Part shown: one piece after another, positions 27,394-36,261 of the stretch
How positions within the stretch are numbered: position 1 is the first letter of the stretch
Layout of the letters: every line of letters begins with the position of its first letter
Assembly: GCA_902794535.1 (NCBI GenBank)
Contig: CADBHQ010000003.1
Span: forward strand, 1-64,000
DNA length: 64,000 bases
Direction: 5' to 3'
DNA from: Fibrobacter succinogenes
Lineage (GTDB): Bacteria; Fibrobacterota; Fibrobacteria; Fibrobacterales; Fibrobacteraceae
Translations under genes and position numbers: made by a program
The notes under the pieces: model-generated
Database searches by the model: none
Told to the model about the DNA's origin: nothing
The model's input: the letters and a program-made list of their open reading frames with translations, nothing else

Positions 27394-29154
27394 CTATACA
27401 AGGAATCTCGGGTAAATCCAGGAGCATTCACGGGCGAGCATCTTCGGGAATTCGCGGAATGTTCCATTAATCTGGTAAAGGTTCAGGCTGCCTTCCACCG
27501 GCGAAAGCTTGATAAGCGAGTCGGCACGGGCTTCGAGGTAGGGGTATTCATCAATGTTGCAAGACGACACTACGGCGCACCCCGTGAGGGCGATAATGGT
27601 GTCGACCATCTGCATCAAAATCTGGTGCGGAGCTCCATTCAAGCGTGTAGACTTCGGATTGTGCAATACGGCTGAAATCGGGTCGATGACAACGACGCGG
27701 TAATCATGGTTTTCGAGTCGCTTGGCACCTTGAATACGCTTTGCAATGAGCTGGGCTGTTTCAATCGGTGAAAGAGCCGTACCGCGCAAGTTCAAGAAAC
27801 CGAACTTCGGGGTGCTGGCGTTCAAGTTGCGCTTGCCGGCCAACAGGTAAAGGCGGTTCAGGAACACAGACTTGGTCAGTTCGAAGTTGATGAACAACAC
27901 GTCGCTAGAAGACGTTGAATTGCCGAACCAGTCTTCGCCGTAGCAAATGGATAGGCCTAAATCCATGAGCGCAAGAGACTTACCGCTTTTCGGAGGTGCC
28001 GTGAACAAGAAGAATTCGCCGGCGCGGAGCATGTTTTCGACAATGGTCTGGTCTTTCTTGGGGGCTTCTTCGGTGTCGCTAGCAAGTTCAATGAGCGGTT
28101 TTCCGTCCAAAGAATATTCCACCCATTCTTGCCATTCCTTAAAGTTCTTGGCACCTTGTTCCAGGCCAATCAGGTATTGCTGCTTACCGCCGCGGAGCAC
28201 GCCCGGCATACGCACCATCATGTGCGGGTTGCTGTTGCTCGGGTCGACCTTGAATCCTTGGGAATCAAGTGTCTTGAAAAGGAAGTCTACGCGTTCGTTG
28301 TATTCTTCTTCGTCGTTTGCAAAAATCTTTACCCAAGCCTGCACTGAATTTGCGCCAGTGTTCACGAGGGCTGCGCAGGGCAAGTTCAAGGCTTTGTAGT
28401 AGGCGAGCTGCTTGGCCAAGGACATTTTGGGGTTGTCGACTACCACATAGCGGTAACGGAAAGATTCATCTGTGACGTCGTCGCCGCCCTTTACGGCGTT
28501 AATGCACAATAGGGCGCCTTCGGGACTGTCGAGACTCTTCATGATTTTCTTGATAGAGTCTTCTTGCCCGATAATGTTCGATACAAGTTCTTCGGTTGTT
28601 TCGGGAGTGTTTGAAACCTTGAACGAAATCGTTTCTTCGGAATCAAAAGTCGCTTCCAAAAGTTTGGCTAAGTCTTTACGCCAGTCTGCTGCGGGCCAAG
28701 GAATGGAAAGTGCTTCGGGGTCAATCTTGAAGTTTTGCAACAATTCCAAGGATTGAGTATCGAGGCCCATGGCAAGCATCTGTTCCATGGAAATCATGTT
28801 TGCCGACAGCGGGGTGATAATCGGCATGGCAACTGTCTGCGGGGCGGCCGCAGCTTGTGCCTGGGGCATGGCGCCTTCCGCAGCCGGTTGGGCGTTCTGC
28901 GGAGCAGGTTTTTCTTCTGGGCGTTCCGTGGTGCGTTTTTCAGCGGAGAACGCACGGCGAAGAGTCTGTTCGACCTCTTCGCCGTCCATGCCGTCGTCGC
29001 GGGCCTTGCCGCCTAGCTGGAAACTGGCGTCCATGAACGTCCAGCCTTCTTCCATGGCGGCAACACCAGCCTTGTACAATTCGGCTTTCAGTTCGTTTAC
29101 GCTGTTAAACTTGTTCTTGAGGAACAGGTTAATGGTCTTTTTTGCATTTTCCAT
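27394..29154 (-). CDS. RepA-like RecA-fold ATPase with an AEP primase-like domain
   Basis: 586 residues. A helical N-terminus (1-75), an Ala/Gln/Pro linker (about 75-115), a primase-polymerase-like domain (about 150-360) and a RecA-fold ATPase (about 370-570) follow in order. The ATPase has a P-loop APPKSGKS and a Walker B at VVVIDPISAV, as in plasmid RepA. In the primase-like part the usual GGKS-x-H motif reads GANSVQAW, with Gln for His, although VVVDNP and MMVRMPGVLRGGKQ fit the family. Such genes are typical of plasmids and phages, yet no mobile genes are near. GAGG precedes the ATG. The TrmA-like gene follows. Confidence 0.7.
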   Translation of the reverse strand: MENAKKTINLFLKNKFNSVNELKAELYKAGVAAMEEGWTFMDASFQLGGKARDDGMDGEEVEQTLRRAFSAEKRTTERPEEKPAPQNAQPAAEGAMPQAQAAAAPQTVAMPIITPLSANMISMEQMLAMGLDTQSLELLQNFKIDPEALSIPWPAADWRKDLAKLLEATFDSEETISFKVSNTPETTEELVSNIIGQEDSIKKIMKSLDSPEGALLCINAVKGGDDVTDESFRYRYVVVDNPKMSLAKQLAYYKALNLPCAALVNTGANSVQAWVKIFANDEEEYNERVDFLFKTLDSQGFKVDPSNSNPHMMVRMPGVLRGGKQQYLIGLEQGAKNFKEWQEWVEYSLDGKPLIELASDTEEAPKKDQTIVENMLRAGEFFLFTAPPKSGKSLALMDLGLSICYGEDWFGNSTSSSDVLFINFELTKSVFLNRLYLLAGKRNLNASTPKFGFLNLRGTALSPIETAQLIAKRIQGAKRLENHDYRVVVIDPISAVLHNPKSTRLNGAPHQILMQMVDTIIALTGCAVVSSCNIDEYPYLEARADSLIKLSPVEGSLNLYQINGTFREFPKMLARECSWIYPRFLV

Positions 29155-29230
29155 AAGCGCCTCAGATGCTTTATCATACTGAATGTAGCTTTTTTATTTA
29201 CAAAAGGGTACTTAAAAGTGCAAAATGCAT

Positions 29231-29263
29231 GAAAAAACGCCCCGGAATCGCTCCGGAGTGTTT
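29231..29263 (-). terminator. Rho-independent terminator, glnS transcript
   Basis: A 12-bp stem with G-U pairs (29235-29246 with 29252-29263) is followed on the minus strand by a run of six Ts. It is about 270 bases past the glnS stop, so the glnS mRNA would carry a long structured 3' end. Confidence 0.7.
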
Positions 29264-29415
29264 GAAATTTAGTTTGTTTGAAATGACTCGTTGTGGAGTA
29301 AATCCAATAATGAATCGTAATTCGCCTAGAAACGAGCAAGACGAGGTCCTTACCTATGTTTTGTTCCAAAAATAAATTTCTGACAAAACATGGTGACGAC
29401 ATCCTTTGGCGAACG

Positions 29416-29505
29416 ATTGGCGAAGCCAATCTCCTGCACTAAAGTGCAGAGCTAAAGTAAAATGCGAGCCGAAGCTGTATTGATGCATACAGCGAGAGCT
29501 CGCAT
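29416..29505. repeat. three consecutive hairpins after glnS
   Basis: Perfect arms at 29416-29421/29425-29430 (3-base loop) and at 29434-29440/29443-29449. A larger composite hairpin has outer arms 29462-29469/29498-29505 and inner arms 29474-29480/29487-29493, separated by two symmetrical 4-base internal loops. No protein frame explains them. It may be a 3' UTR structure, a small RNA or an intergenic repeat. Confidence 0.6.
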
Positions 29506-29534
29506 GACGTGGTATTGCGAAGTTTATCGGCGAA

Positions 29535-31214
29535 TTACTTCGACGGGTTGAAACTATCCTTCAGGCCAACCGTTCTATTGAACACCAGGTGGCCCGGCTT
29601 GGAATCTTCGCTATCCAGGCAGAAGTAGCCCTGGCGCATGAACTGGAAGCGGTCTTCAAGCTTGGCGTTTGCGAGGCTCGGTTCCACCTTGGCCTGCTTT
29701 ATCACCATGGATTCCGGGTTCAGGTAGTCGTGCCAGTCTTCGCCTTCCGGGACCTGAGACGGGTCTTCGAGCGTGAAGAGGTTGTCAATCAAGCGCACTT
29801 CGGCGTCCACGGCGTGAGCGGCGGAAACCCAGTGGATGGTGCCCTTGACCTTGCGGCCATCAGGCGTTTCGCCACCCTTGCTCAGCGGGTCGTAGACACA
29901 GTGAATCACCTTCACCTTGCCGTCGGCGTCCTTTTCGACGCTCTTGCAGGTCACGAAGTAAGCGCCCTTCAAGCGGACTTCGCCTTCGGGTTTCAGGCGG
30001 AAGTACTTCTTCGGCGGTTCTTCCATAAAGTCATCGGCTTCGATGTAGAGTTCGCCGCTGAACGGGACCTGACGCGTACCGGCGTTCGGGTCGTTCGGGT
30101 TGTTTTCCACTTCGATCATTTCGACCTTGCCGGCTTCCCAGTTGTCAATCACGAGCTTGACCGGATCAATCACGGCCATCACGCGGTTGGCGGTCTGGTT
30201 CAATTCTTCGCGGATGCAGAAGTAGAGCAAGTTCACATCGACCATGGAGTCGGCTTTGGAAACGCCGATGCGGTCGCAGAACTCGCGGATGGAACTCGGC
30301 GTGAAGCCACGGCGGCGGTAACCACAGACTGTGGGCATACGCGGGTCGTTCCAGCCCATCACGGCCTTCGTTTCCACCAGTTCCAAAAGCTTGCGCTTGC
30401 TCATCATGGTGTAGGTCAGGTTCAGGCGGGCAAATTCAATCTGCTGCGGACGGTTGTCGAGACCGAGCTCGATCAGGAACCAGTCGTACAGCGGGCGGTG
30501 CGCCTCGAATTCCAGCGTACAGATGGAGTGCGTGATGCCCTCGATCCAGTCGCTGAGCGGGTGCGCAAAGTCGTACATCGGGTAGATGCACCACTTGTCG
30601 CCAGTGCGGTGGTGCGTGCAATGCTTGATGCGGTAGATAACCGGGTCGCGCATGTTCATGTTCGGGCTAGAGAGGTCGACCTTCGCACGGAGGCACTTCT
30701 CGCCATCGGCGTACTTGCCGTCGCGCATTTCGCGGAAGAGCTTCATGTTCTCTTCGACGCTGCGGTCGCGGTAGGGGCTCGGACGGCTCGGCTTACCGGC
30801 ATCGTTGCCACGGTATTCCTGCATCTCGTCGCGGGTCAGGTCTTCCACATAAGCCTTACCCATTTCAATCAGTTTTTCGGCAAAGGCGTAAATCTGGTCG
30901 TAGTAGTCGCTGGCGAAGTATTCGCCGCCCTTCCATTCAAAGCCGAGCCACTTCACGTCTTCGCGGATGGAATCGACGTATTCCACATCTTCTTTAGTGG
31001 GGTTCGTATCGTCAAAGCGCAGGTTCGTAACGCCACCGAAGTCCTTGTACTTGTTTGCCGTACCGAAGTTCAGGCAGATGGACTTTGCGTGTCCGATATG
31101 GATGTAGCCGTTCGGTTCCGGCGGAAAACGGGTATGCACACTCTTGCGCTTGCCCGTGGCGAGGTCGTTAACGATAATGTCCTGTACAAAATTCGAAGAT
31201 TCGGGGATTTCCAT
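29535..31214 (-). CDS. glnS: glutaminyl-tRNA synthetase
   Basis: 559 residues, matching E. coli GlnRS. It charges tRNA-Gln with glutamine. The class I HIGH motif is in [16 protein letters not shown], and the KMSKS equivalent is MMSKRKL, the form usual in GlnRS. The GlnRS-specific [15 protein letters not shown] and [12 protein letters not shown] segments are present, with two C-terminal beta-barrels for anticodon binding. An AGGA site precedes the ATG. A direct GlnRS means Gln-tRNA does not have to be made by the GatCAB route. A tRNA-Gln(CTG) gene lies 15 kb away. Confidence 0.97.
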   Translation of the reverse strand: MEIPESSNFVQDIIVNDLATGKRKSVHTRFPPEPNGYIHIGHAKSICLNFGTANKYKDFGGVTNLRFDDTNPTKEDVEYVDSIREDVKWLGFEWKGGEYFASDYYDQIYAFAEKLIEMGKAYVEDLTRDEMQEYRGNDAGKPSRPSPYRDRSVEENMKLFREMRDGKYADGEKCLRAKVDLSSPNMNMRDPVIYRIKHCTHHRTGDKWCIYPMYDFAHPLSDWIEGITHSICTLEFEAHRPLYDWFLIELGLDNRPQQIEFARLNLTYTMMSKRKLLELVETKAVMGWNDPRMPTVCGYRRRGFTPSSIREFCDRIGVSKADSMVDVNLLYFCIREELNQTANRVMAVIDPVKLVIDNWEAGKVEMIEVENNPNDPNAGTRQVPFSGELYIEADDFMEEPPKKYFRLKPEGEVRLKGAYFVTCKSVEKDADGKVKVIHCVYDPLSKGGETPDGRKVKGTIHWVSAAHAVDAEVRLIDNLFTLEDPSQVPEGEDWHDYLNPESMVIKQAKVEPSLANAKLEDRFQFMRQGYFCLDSEDSKPGHLVFNRTVGLKDSFNPSK

Positions 31215-31258
31215 GGTTAATCCTTTAGTTTTTAACGCTGGAAAATATAGTAAAATGG

Positions 31259-31612
31259 TTATTCGTCACCGAAGAACCAGTCGCGGTCATGGCAGACAAT
31301 GGTAGTGTGCGATGTCCTGTTGGAAATGACGGCGATTTTATTTATGTCGGTACAGGCGGGTCCATTTTCAAGTTTTGAAAATAGCTCCTGATCTTCATAG
31401 TCAACCCAATACTCATCTTGGCATATGTAGCCAACTTTCTCTTTGTTTAAGTATACAATAACCCCCTCTAAGGCTGCCTTACAGGGGTATTGCGAATATT
31501 GGGAATTATTCTTGGAATTGTGACCCGAATCGGTCGATGCGTCAGTAGAGCCTTTCCCGCCGCAAGCGGCGAGTAAAAAGGCTACGGGAAGAATGCTGAA
31601 TAAAGGTTTCAT
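31259..31612 (-). CDS. small lipoprotein of unknown function
   Basis: 117 residues from the ATG at 31612 (a GTG at 31624 is in frame). [17 protein letters not shown] gives a clean lipobox. The mature part begins with a Ser/Asn-rich linker, then a compact domain with five cysteines and many aromatic and acidic residues ([26 protein letters not shown]). No family recognised. It lies between glnS and the DUF3300 gene, all minus strand, with 28 bases to the latter, so it may be co-transcribed with DUF3300. Confidence 0.65.
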   Translation of the reverse strand: MKPLFSILPVAFLLAACGGKGSTDASTDSGHNSKNNSQYSQYPCKAALEGVIVYLNKEKVGYICQDEYWVDYEDQELFSKLENGPACTDINKIAVISNRTSHTTIVCHDRDWFFGDE

Positions 31613-31640
31613 GAATGTTTGCACATCTTAAAGATGTGGA

Positions 31641-32894
31641 TTATCGTCTCATACTTTTGCTAAAGCCACCGCGGCTGTTACCGTTATGACCGTTGTCGCC
31701 ATGGCTTCGGCTGCTGTTGCGGGAATCGTCGTAATGCCTCGGGCTGCTATGAGAATCCCTTGCGTTACCATAACCTTGATTGTTTCCCTGGTTGTTGTAA
31801 TCGTCTTGCCAGTTGTTGTTGGACGATCTGACTGTAACTCTCTTGTCCGAGTGTATGACTGAACGTTCGATTTCGGCTTTAGACCTCGGCGCGTTATCAT
31901 GGCTCATGGGGACCTTGGTCGGCCTGCTAGAAGGCTGAGTGTATGTGTCGTGTTGCCTAGGCTGCGGAGGAGCCATGTGATTGTCATGTCTTGGTGTAGG
32001 AGGTGCCGCATGATGGTCGTGTCTTGGCGCAGGGGGAGCTGCGTGGTGGTCATGTCTTGGCGGAGGGGGTGCCATATGGTGGTCGTGCCTCGGGGAAGGT
32101 GCGCTGTGGTACCTATGGGGAGGAGGCGGATTGTGGTGGCGGAGCGGATGGTGCGGGCGAGGTCTGTTATGGTACCAACGATAATCGTGTACGTAAATCA
32201 GGTGCGTGTCCCATTCAAAACGGCTGGTTCCCCAACCCCAGGAATCGTAATAGGCTCCCAGCCAGACTCCGTAGCGGTAACGCAGTCCCGGGTATCCGTT
32301 GGAATAAGCGTAGAAAACGACGTGTGGGTTGTATACCGGAACGTAAACGTATTCTTTTTGAACCGGTTCGATGATAATCGTCTTTTCTTTGATGACTTTT
32401 ACATGTTCGTTACTTTGTAAGTGACCATAATTATAGGCCGCATTACGCATACGCTGAACGGCGTCCATCACTTCTTCTTTTTGGGTAGCAACAGCGTCGC
32501 CCAACTGGTCTGTCCATATTTGGTATTTGGCCATGGTGGCAAGCACGGTCGGGAAAGGAATCAGGGCTTGAACGCTTTCGTCATAGGGAAGGTCTTCAAA
32601 CTCGATTCGGTCGGCTAGTTCTTGACCTTTGAGATGCTTGTGTTGGTTTGCCCAATCCGCGGCTCCCGGGATTTCATCGCCATGGACCGAGGCGGCGAGC
32701 ACTTGTACCAGGAGTGGGTCGGGGTACAATGCTATGGTTGAAACGAGTGTGTCGAGTTCCGCGGGAGTAAATCTTTCATTTGCGCGTGTCGTGCTCGGAA
32801 GGCATAAAACGACCGCGAGAAAAATCCACAGCCAAGCGTGCTTGACCGCAAACGGAATCGTGAAACATTTTTGTGCTTTTGATTCGGTAAACAT
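31641..32894 (-). CDS. DUF3300 exported protein with His/Pro-rich repeats
   Basis: 417 residues. A signal peptide or anchor (about 18-39) is followed by a DUF3300 domain (about 42-195: FTPAELDTLVSTIALYPDPLL, DESVQALIPFPTVLATMA, YVPVYNP). Then come an aromatic stretch and a His/Pro-rich low-complexity half. Residues 268-311 are four 11-residue units built on PRHDHHxAPPx. The rest is Ser/Asn/Gly/Arg-rich and disordered. The histidines could bind metal ions, and the protein is probably periplasmic or surface-bound. A strong site, AGGAGG, precedes the ATG. The gene is divergent from CotH across a 360-base gap. Confidence 0.88.
   Translation of the reverse strand: MFTESKAQKCFTIPFAVKHAWLWIFLAVVLCLPSTTRANERFTPAELDTLVSTIALYPDPLLVQVLAASVHGDEIPGAADWANQHKHLKGQELADRIEFEDLPYDESVQALIPFPTVLATMAKYQIWTDQLGDAVATQKEEVMDAVQRMRNAAYNYGHLQSNEHVKVIKEKTIIIEPVQKEYVYVPVYNPHVVFYAYSNGYPGLRYRYGVWLGAYYDSWGWGTSRFEWDTHLIYVHDYRWYHNRPRPHHPLRHHNPPPPHRYHSAPSPRHDHHMAPPPPRHDHHAAPPAPRHDHHAAPPTPRHDNHMAPPQPRQHDTYTQPSSRPTKVPMSHDNAPRSKAEIERSVIHSDKRVTVRSSNNNWQDDYNNQGNNQGYGNARDSHSSPRHYDDSRNSSRSHGDNGHNGNSRGGFSKSMRR
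31962..32093 (-). repeat. four 33-bp coding tandem repeats in the DUF3300 gene
   Basis: Four units of 33 bases each encode PRHDHHMAPPP-like 11-mers (variants at positions 5, 7 and 11). The near-identity of the units suggests recent expansion by slippage. Confidence 0.8.
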
Positions 32895-33254
32895 GTTTAC
32901 CTCCTGTAGCCTAAGGTTTACATTATTATATAAAAATTTTATGCTTATTGGATGAATAATCGGGAACTTTGGTTGCAGAAGGTATTATTTAGGCGATGAA
33001 ATGCTTGCGTTGAGATTTGTCCATGGTGGACAACTTTATTTTTACACGCTTCTTAAACGAAAATATGGTTTTGGTTTTGTCGTTGGAAATGGCGAAAAAT
33101 GCTTTAAAATGGCTTAATAAAGCCTTGATTCTGTTAAAAATAGCGCGTTTTTTGCAGTTGGAGTGTTGTTGAATTGCACAACACATTAACTAAAATTAAC
33201 ATAAATTCTTACACATTTGAAGCTATTTTTACAATAGATAGTTGGAGGCACTAT
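32895..33254. promoter_or_regulatory. 360-base divergent regulatory region, DUF3300 / CotH
   Basis: AT-rich with no convincing gene. It contains TATAAT on the minus strand at 32925-32930, about 31 bases before the DUF3300 start. It also has a palindrome with arms TTGTCCA/TGGACAA (33017-33023 and 33027-33033) and a second with arms GTGTTGT/ACAACAC (33163-33169 and 33178-33184). The CotH ribosome site GGAGG is at 33244-33248. The two palindromes look like operators, though no protein is known to bind them. Confidence 0.5.
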
Positions 33255-35054
33255 ATGGGCTATTGGGCTAAAATTATATCTGGCACGGCGCTTTTGGCGT
33301 CTTTCTCCTTTGCACAGACCTATGATCTGCCTATTATTTTCGTTGACACCAAGCAGAAATGCCTTGACAAGAATGTCACCGAAAAGATTCCGGCAACCAT
33401 GCGTGTGTTGGATGATAAGACGAACAATGTGGCTGACAGTGCCAAGGGTACCCTTTACGATATTGGCATCAAGGTTAGAGGTCAATCTTCTGCCTTGTTC
33501 CCGAAACCGGGTTACGGCGTGGAAGTCCGCGACGAAAAAGGCGAAGGCATGGACGTGAGCCTGTTTGGGCTCCCTCCTGGTGACGACTGGGTGTTCCACG
33601 GTCCGTATGTAGACAAGAGTATGATGCGTAATGCGCTTGCCCATTGGCTCTTTAGGCAGGCCGGGCATTATAGCCCCCGTAGCAGACATTTTGACTTGTA
33701 CATCAACGGTGTTTATCGCGGTGTGTACGTGCTTCTCGAAAAGATTAAGCGTGGCAAGTATCGTGTAAACGTGAGCAAGCTTAAAGAAACCGATGTCGCG
33801 GGCGACAGCGTTACCGGCGGTTACATTTGGGCATTCGACAAGACGGGTACCAATACGGGTGGTGCAGGCAGCGGTCCCATCGAAAAGGAAGGCTTTAATA
33901 CTTCGGACGGCCTGAACGTCATTTTGCATTACCCGAAAAAGGAAAATATCCAGAAGGCCCAGGAAGAATACCTGAAAAAATACCTGAACGATCTTGAAGG
34001 CTTGTTCAAGAACGGCAAGAACGGTAGCGGATACGAAAACTATGTGGACATGACTTCGGCACTCGATTACGTGTTGCACGAAGAAATTACCAACAATGCG
34101 GACTCTTACTGGTGCAGTTTCTTCTTGCACAAGCCCAAGGACAGTAAGGGCGGTAAGGTGACGCTTGGCCCGGCATGGGACTTTAACCTTGCCATGAGTA
34201 ACGGAAGCCAGCCTGAAAATGGCGGTGGCCAAGGCGGCCAGGGTGGTATGTGGGGCTTTGGCGGCGGTGGAAACGGCTTTGGAAGTTCCGGCGTCACCGG
34301 TTGGCAAATCGAAAATAGCCAGAAATCAGGCAACGGTGGCATGTGGGGTATGGGAAGCTCTCTGAAAGCTCCGAACTGGCTTTTGGGAATGTGGAAAGAC
34401 AGCCATTACCAGAGCGAACTGAAGAAGCGCTGGGCGGAACTCCGTAGCGGTGTATGGCACACCAAGACGATGGATGCATACTTGGATTCCATGAAAATCT
34501 ATTTGAAGAACGCTGCCGACAGAAACTTCAAGCGTTGGCCGAACTTGGGCAAGGCTAGTGGCCAAAACGATACTGACCCGGAGCCGATGAAGTACTGCAA
34601 CAGCCAGAGTGGCGGCTTTGGAATGGCTATGGGCGGCTATAATGCTACTACTTGGGATGGCGAATTTGAACATCTTCGTAAGAAAATGAAAGAAAGAATT
34701 GCCTGGATGGACCAGCAACTCGGATTCTCGGAACCGGCCAATCCGATTGTAACGGAACCCGTGATTCATGATCCGGACTGGAAGAGCGACGAAAAAAACA
34801 AGACAGACCCCCCTCCGATGAATGTCGGTTTGGATGATTTCAGCAGACTTTCTCCGACGAACTTCTTTACAGTAAACGGCGAATCTCTTGAAATTCAAAC
34901 AAGCCTGGGCGGAACCTTTGCCCTCATAGACTTGAATGGCGCTGTGTTGTTCAAGACCCGTATCAATAAGGGGCTTACGACAATGAGAATTCCGGCCAAG
35001 GCGATGAACAAGCATTGGATTGCAACTCTCAACGGGAAAATGCTCGGACGTTAA
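33255..35054 (+). CDS. CotH-family secreted protein
   Basis: 599 residues from the ATG at 33255 (GGAGG seven bases before); an in-frame extension from 33174 is rejected. The signal peptide ends at SFAQ. The CotH kinase-like domain shows KVRGQSS, DDWVFHGPYVDKSMMRNALA, INGVYRGVYVLLEKIKRGKYRVN and GPAWDFNLAMSN. A Gly/Asn-rich insert lies at about 315-350. The final 75 residues, ending in basic strands (RIPAKAMNKHWIATLNGKMLGR), resemble a type IX secretion sorting domain. CotH proteins in this group accompany cellulose-binding or adhesion systems; some family members are protein kinases. The stop codon abuts the 94-bp repeat array. Confidence 0.85.
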   Translation: MGYWAKIISGTALLASFSFAQTYDLPIIFVDTKQKCLDKNVTEKIPATMRVLDDKTNNVADSAKGTLYDIGIKVRGQSSALFPKPGYGVEVRDEKGEGMDVSLFGLPPGDDWVFHGPYVDKSMMRNALAHWLFRQAGHYSPRSRHFDLYINGVYRGVYVLLEKIKRGKYRVNVSKLKETDVAGDSVTGGYIWAFDKTGTNTGGAGSGPIEKEGFNTSDGLNVILHYPKKENIQKAQEEYLKKYLNDLEGLFKNGKNGSGYENYVDMTSALDYVLHEEITNNADSYWCSFFLHKPKDSKGGKVTLGPAWDFNLAMSNGSQPENGGGQGGQGGMWGFGGGGNGFGSSGVTGWQIENSQKSGNGGMWGMGSSLKAPNWLLGMWKDSHYQSELKKRWAELRSGVWHTKTMDAYLDSMKIYLKNAADRNFKRWPNLGKASGQNDTDPEPMKYCNSQSGGFGMAMGGYNATTWDGEFEHLRKKMKERIAWMDQQLGFSEPANPIVTEPVIHDPDWKSDEKNKTDPPPMNVGLDDFSRLSPTNFFTVNGESLEIQTSLGGTFALIDLNGAVLFKTRINKGLTTMRIPAKAMNKHWIATLNGKMLGR

Positions 35055-35279
35055 AAGACCGCTCGGCTCTATTGCGGATTAAAAATGTGATATCGCCTCG
35101 CTCTCGCAACCGCCCCAGCTTAACGCAAGGGGCTTTGTTGCTCACGAAAAGACCGCTCGGCTCTATTGCGGATTAAAAATGTGATATCGCCTCGCTCTCG
35201 CAACCGCCCCAGCTTAACGCATGGGGCTTTGTTGCTCACGAAAAGACCGCTCGGCTCTATCGCAGATTAAAAATGTGAT
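35053..35279. repeat. 94-bp tandem repeat, 2.4 copies, with a hairpin in each full unit
   Basis: Units begin at 35053, 35147 and 35241. The first two differ at one base; the third is a 39-base partial with two changes. Each full unit has a GCCCC/GGGGC hairpin followed by TTTGTTGCTCAC. The array starts inside the CotH stop codon and ends two bases before the stop codon of the convergent 35281 gene, filling the intergenic gap. A related single unit lies at 57428-57498. Confidence 0.95.
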
Positions 35280-35280
35280 G

Positions 35281-35550
35281 CTAAAGATAATGCTTGACCT
35301 TGTTGACGGGGTCAAGGTTTTCTTTTGGGGGCTTGGGCACATAGATTTTGACGGCGTACACGTAATGGTCCGTTTCGACGAGAATATCGCCTTCTTGCAT
35401 GTCTTCGTTGATGTCGATTTCAATTTCTACGCCATCACGGGCGATGCGGCGAATAGAATGCTCCTTGAGCTCGTGGCGTTCGAACGGAACGTCGATAACT
35501 TTCTTGTAGGTACCATGGTGAATGGTGCCTAAAATGCTGTTGCAAGTCAT
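35281..35550 (-). CDS. small protein resembling the UreE N-terminal domain
   Basis: 89 residues. The layout VPFERHELKEHSIRRIARDGVEIEIDI then MQEGDILVETDHYVYAVKI resembles the N-terminal domain of the urease nickel chaperone UreE (basic strand, D-G-x-E, then G-D-I-L and V-x-V). The C-terminal metal-binding domain and His tail are absent and no urease gene is in the window, so a urease role is not supported. It follows the nucleotidyltransferase-like gene by 14 bases, as last gene of the 37077-to-35281 operon. The similarity is weak and judged by eye. Confidence 0.5.
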   Translation of the reverse strand: MTCNSILGTIHHGTYKKVIDVPFERHELKEHSIRRIARDGVEIEIDINEDMQEGDILVETDHYVYAVKIYVPKPPKENLDPVNKVKHYL

Positions 35551-35564
35551 TTAGTTTTCCCGCG

Positions 35565-36254
35565 TTAAACCGCATCCATGGTGTCGACCTGGTTTACGAT
35601 TTCTGTGACGGTCGCAATATAGCTATTTATGCTTTCGATGAAAGCCTTTTCGTTCCTGCTACTGATTGGTGCACGGAGTGCTGGGTAGGCATTAAAGATT
35701 TGCTGGTGGTTTTCGGGATACGTTTTGTGTATCAGGTAGTAGACACCGTACATGATTGGCAGCAGAGTCGCATTTGCACGGGCGAAGAATCCGAGCGGAT
35801 TGCGGTCTTGCTGTAAGTAAATGTAGGCTTCGCGCAGGTGAATCAAGAGCCCGCGCAGTTCACGTTCGCATTCAAGGCGTAGGCATTCTGCATTCGGCTG
35901 GTAATTGGGTAGCGGTTTTGCGCCAGCGAGAGCCACATTCCTGTTTGCGATATGCAAGAATTCCAGTGGGAATACGTCTTCGGAGGTCTGGATCTCTTTA
36001 AGCGTAAAGAAGTAACGGAATTCGATGTTTTCTTTCTTGGCTTCGCGTAAAAGATCTTGCAGGGGCTTGATGCTTGCAGTAGAATTGTCTCGCAAGATAA
36101 AGCTTACGGTCCAAGGTCTTTCGAGTGCGTTGAATCCTTCGACTAGGCAATCTCCGTGCAGGAACGCCGAAATCAGGTTGTCGCCCAGGGCTTGCTGTAG
36201 CATGCCCGGCCAGTTGGACCTTTGAAGTTCTACGATGCTTAGGTTCTTTTTCAT
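35565..36254 (-). CDS. nucleotidyltransferase-like protein without the catalytic aspartates
   Basis: 229 residues from the ATG at 36254, which has GAGGTGATT directly before it; a longer frame is rejected. It matches a family with a nucleotidyltransferase-type N-terminal fold followed by a helical part: FLHGDCLVEG where catalytic members have the G-S-x-x-x-G and D-x-D region, then DVFPLEFLHIANRNVALAG, then LRLECERELRGLLIHLREAY. The metal-binding aspartates are not evident. Relatives are commonly encoded next to TPM-domain proteins, as here, seven bases downstream of that gene. No function is known. Confidence 0.65.
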   Translation of the reverse strand: MKKNLSIVELQRSNWPGMLQQALGDNLISAFLHGDCLVEGFNALERPWTVSFILRDNSTASIKPLQDLLREAKKENIEFRYFFTLKEIQTSEDVFPLEFLHIANRNVALAGAKPLPNYQPNAECLRLECERELRGLLIHLREAYIYLQQDRNPLGFFARANATLLPIMYGVYYLIHKTYPENHQQIFNAYPALRAPISSRNEKAFIESINSYIATVTEIVNQVDTMDAV

Positions 36255-36261
36255 AATCACC

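Larger units (their letters stand above)
29155..29534. other. 380-base intergenic region, structured, no gene seen
   Basis: This lies between glnS (right, minus) and the RepA/AEP-like gene (left, minus). It holds the presumed promoter of the latter (TATGAT at 29172-29177 on the minus strand, spacing of its -35 poor), a terminator (29231-29263) and three consecutive hairpins at 29416-29505. No reading frame longer than a short fragment is convincing. Confidence 0.5.

Noticed and set aside
27330..27467. N-terminal extension of the TrmA-like protein
   Set aside because: It would overlap the upstream stop by over 70 bases and lacks a ribosome site; the ATG at 27329 is preferred.
29589..31220. 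A 543-residue plus-strand frame opposite glnS
   Set aside because: Antisense shadow of glnS with a Val/His/Phe-biased composition.
35281..35550. Urease gene cluster
   Set aside because: Only a weak similarity to the UreE N-terminal domain; no urease subunit or other accessory gene is present.
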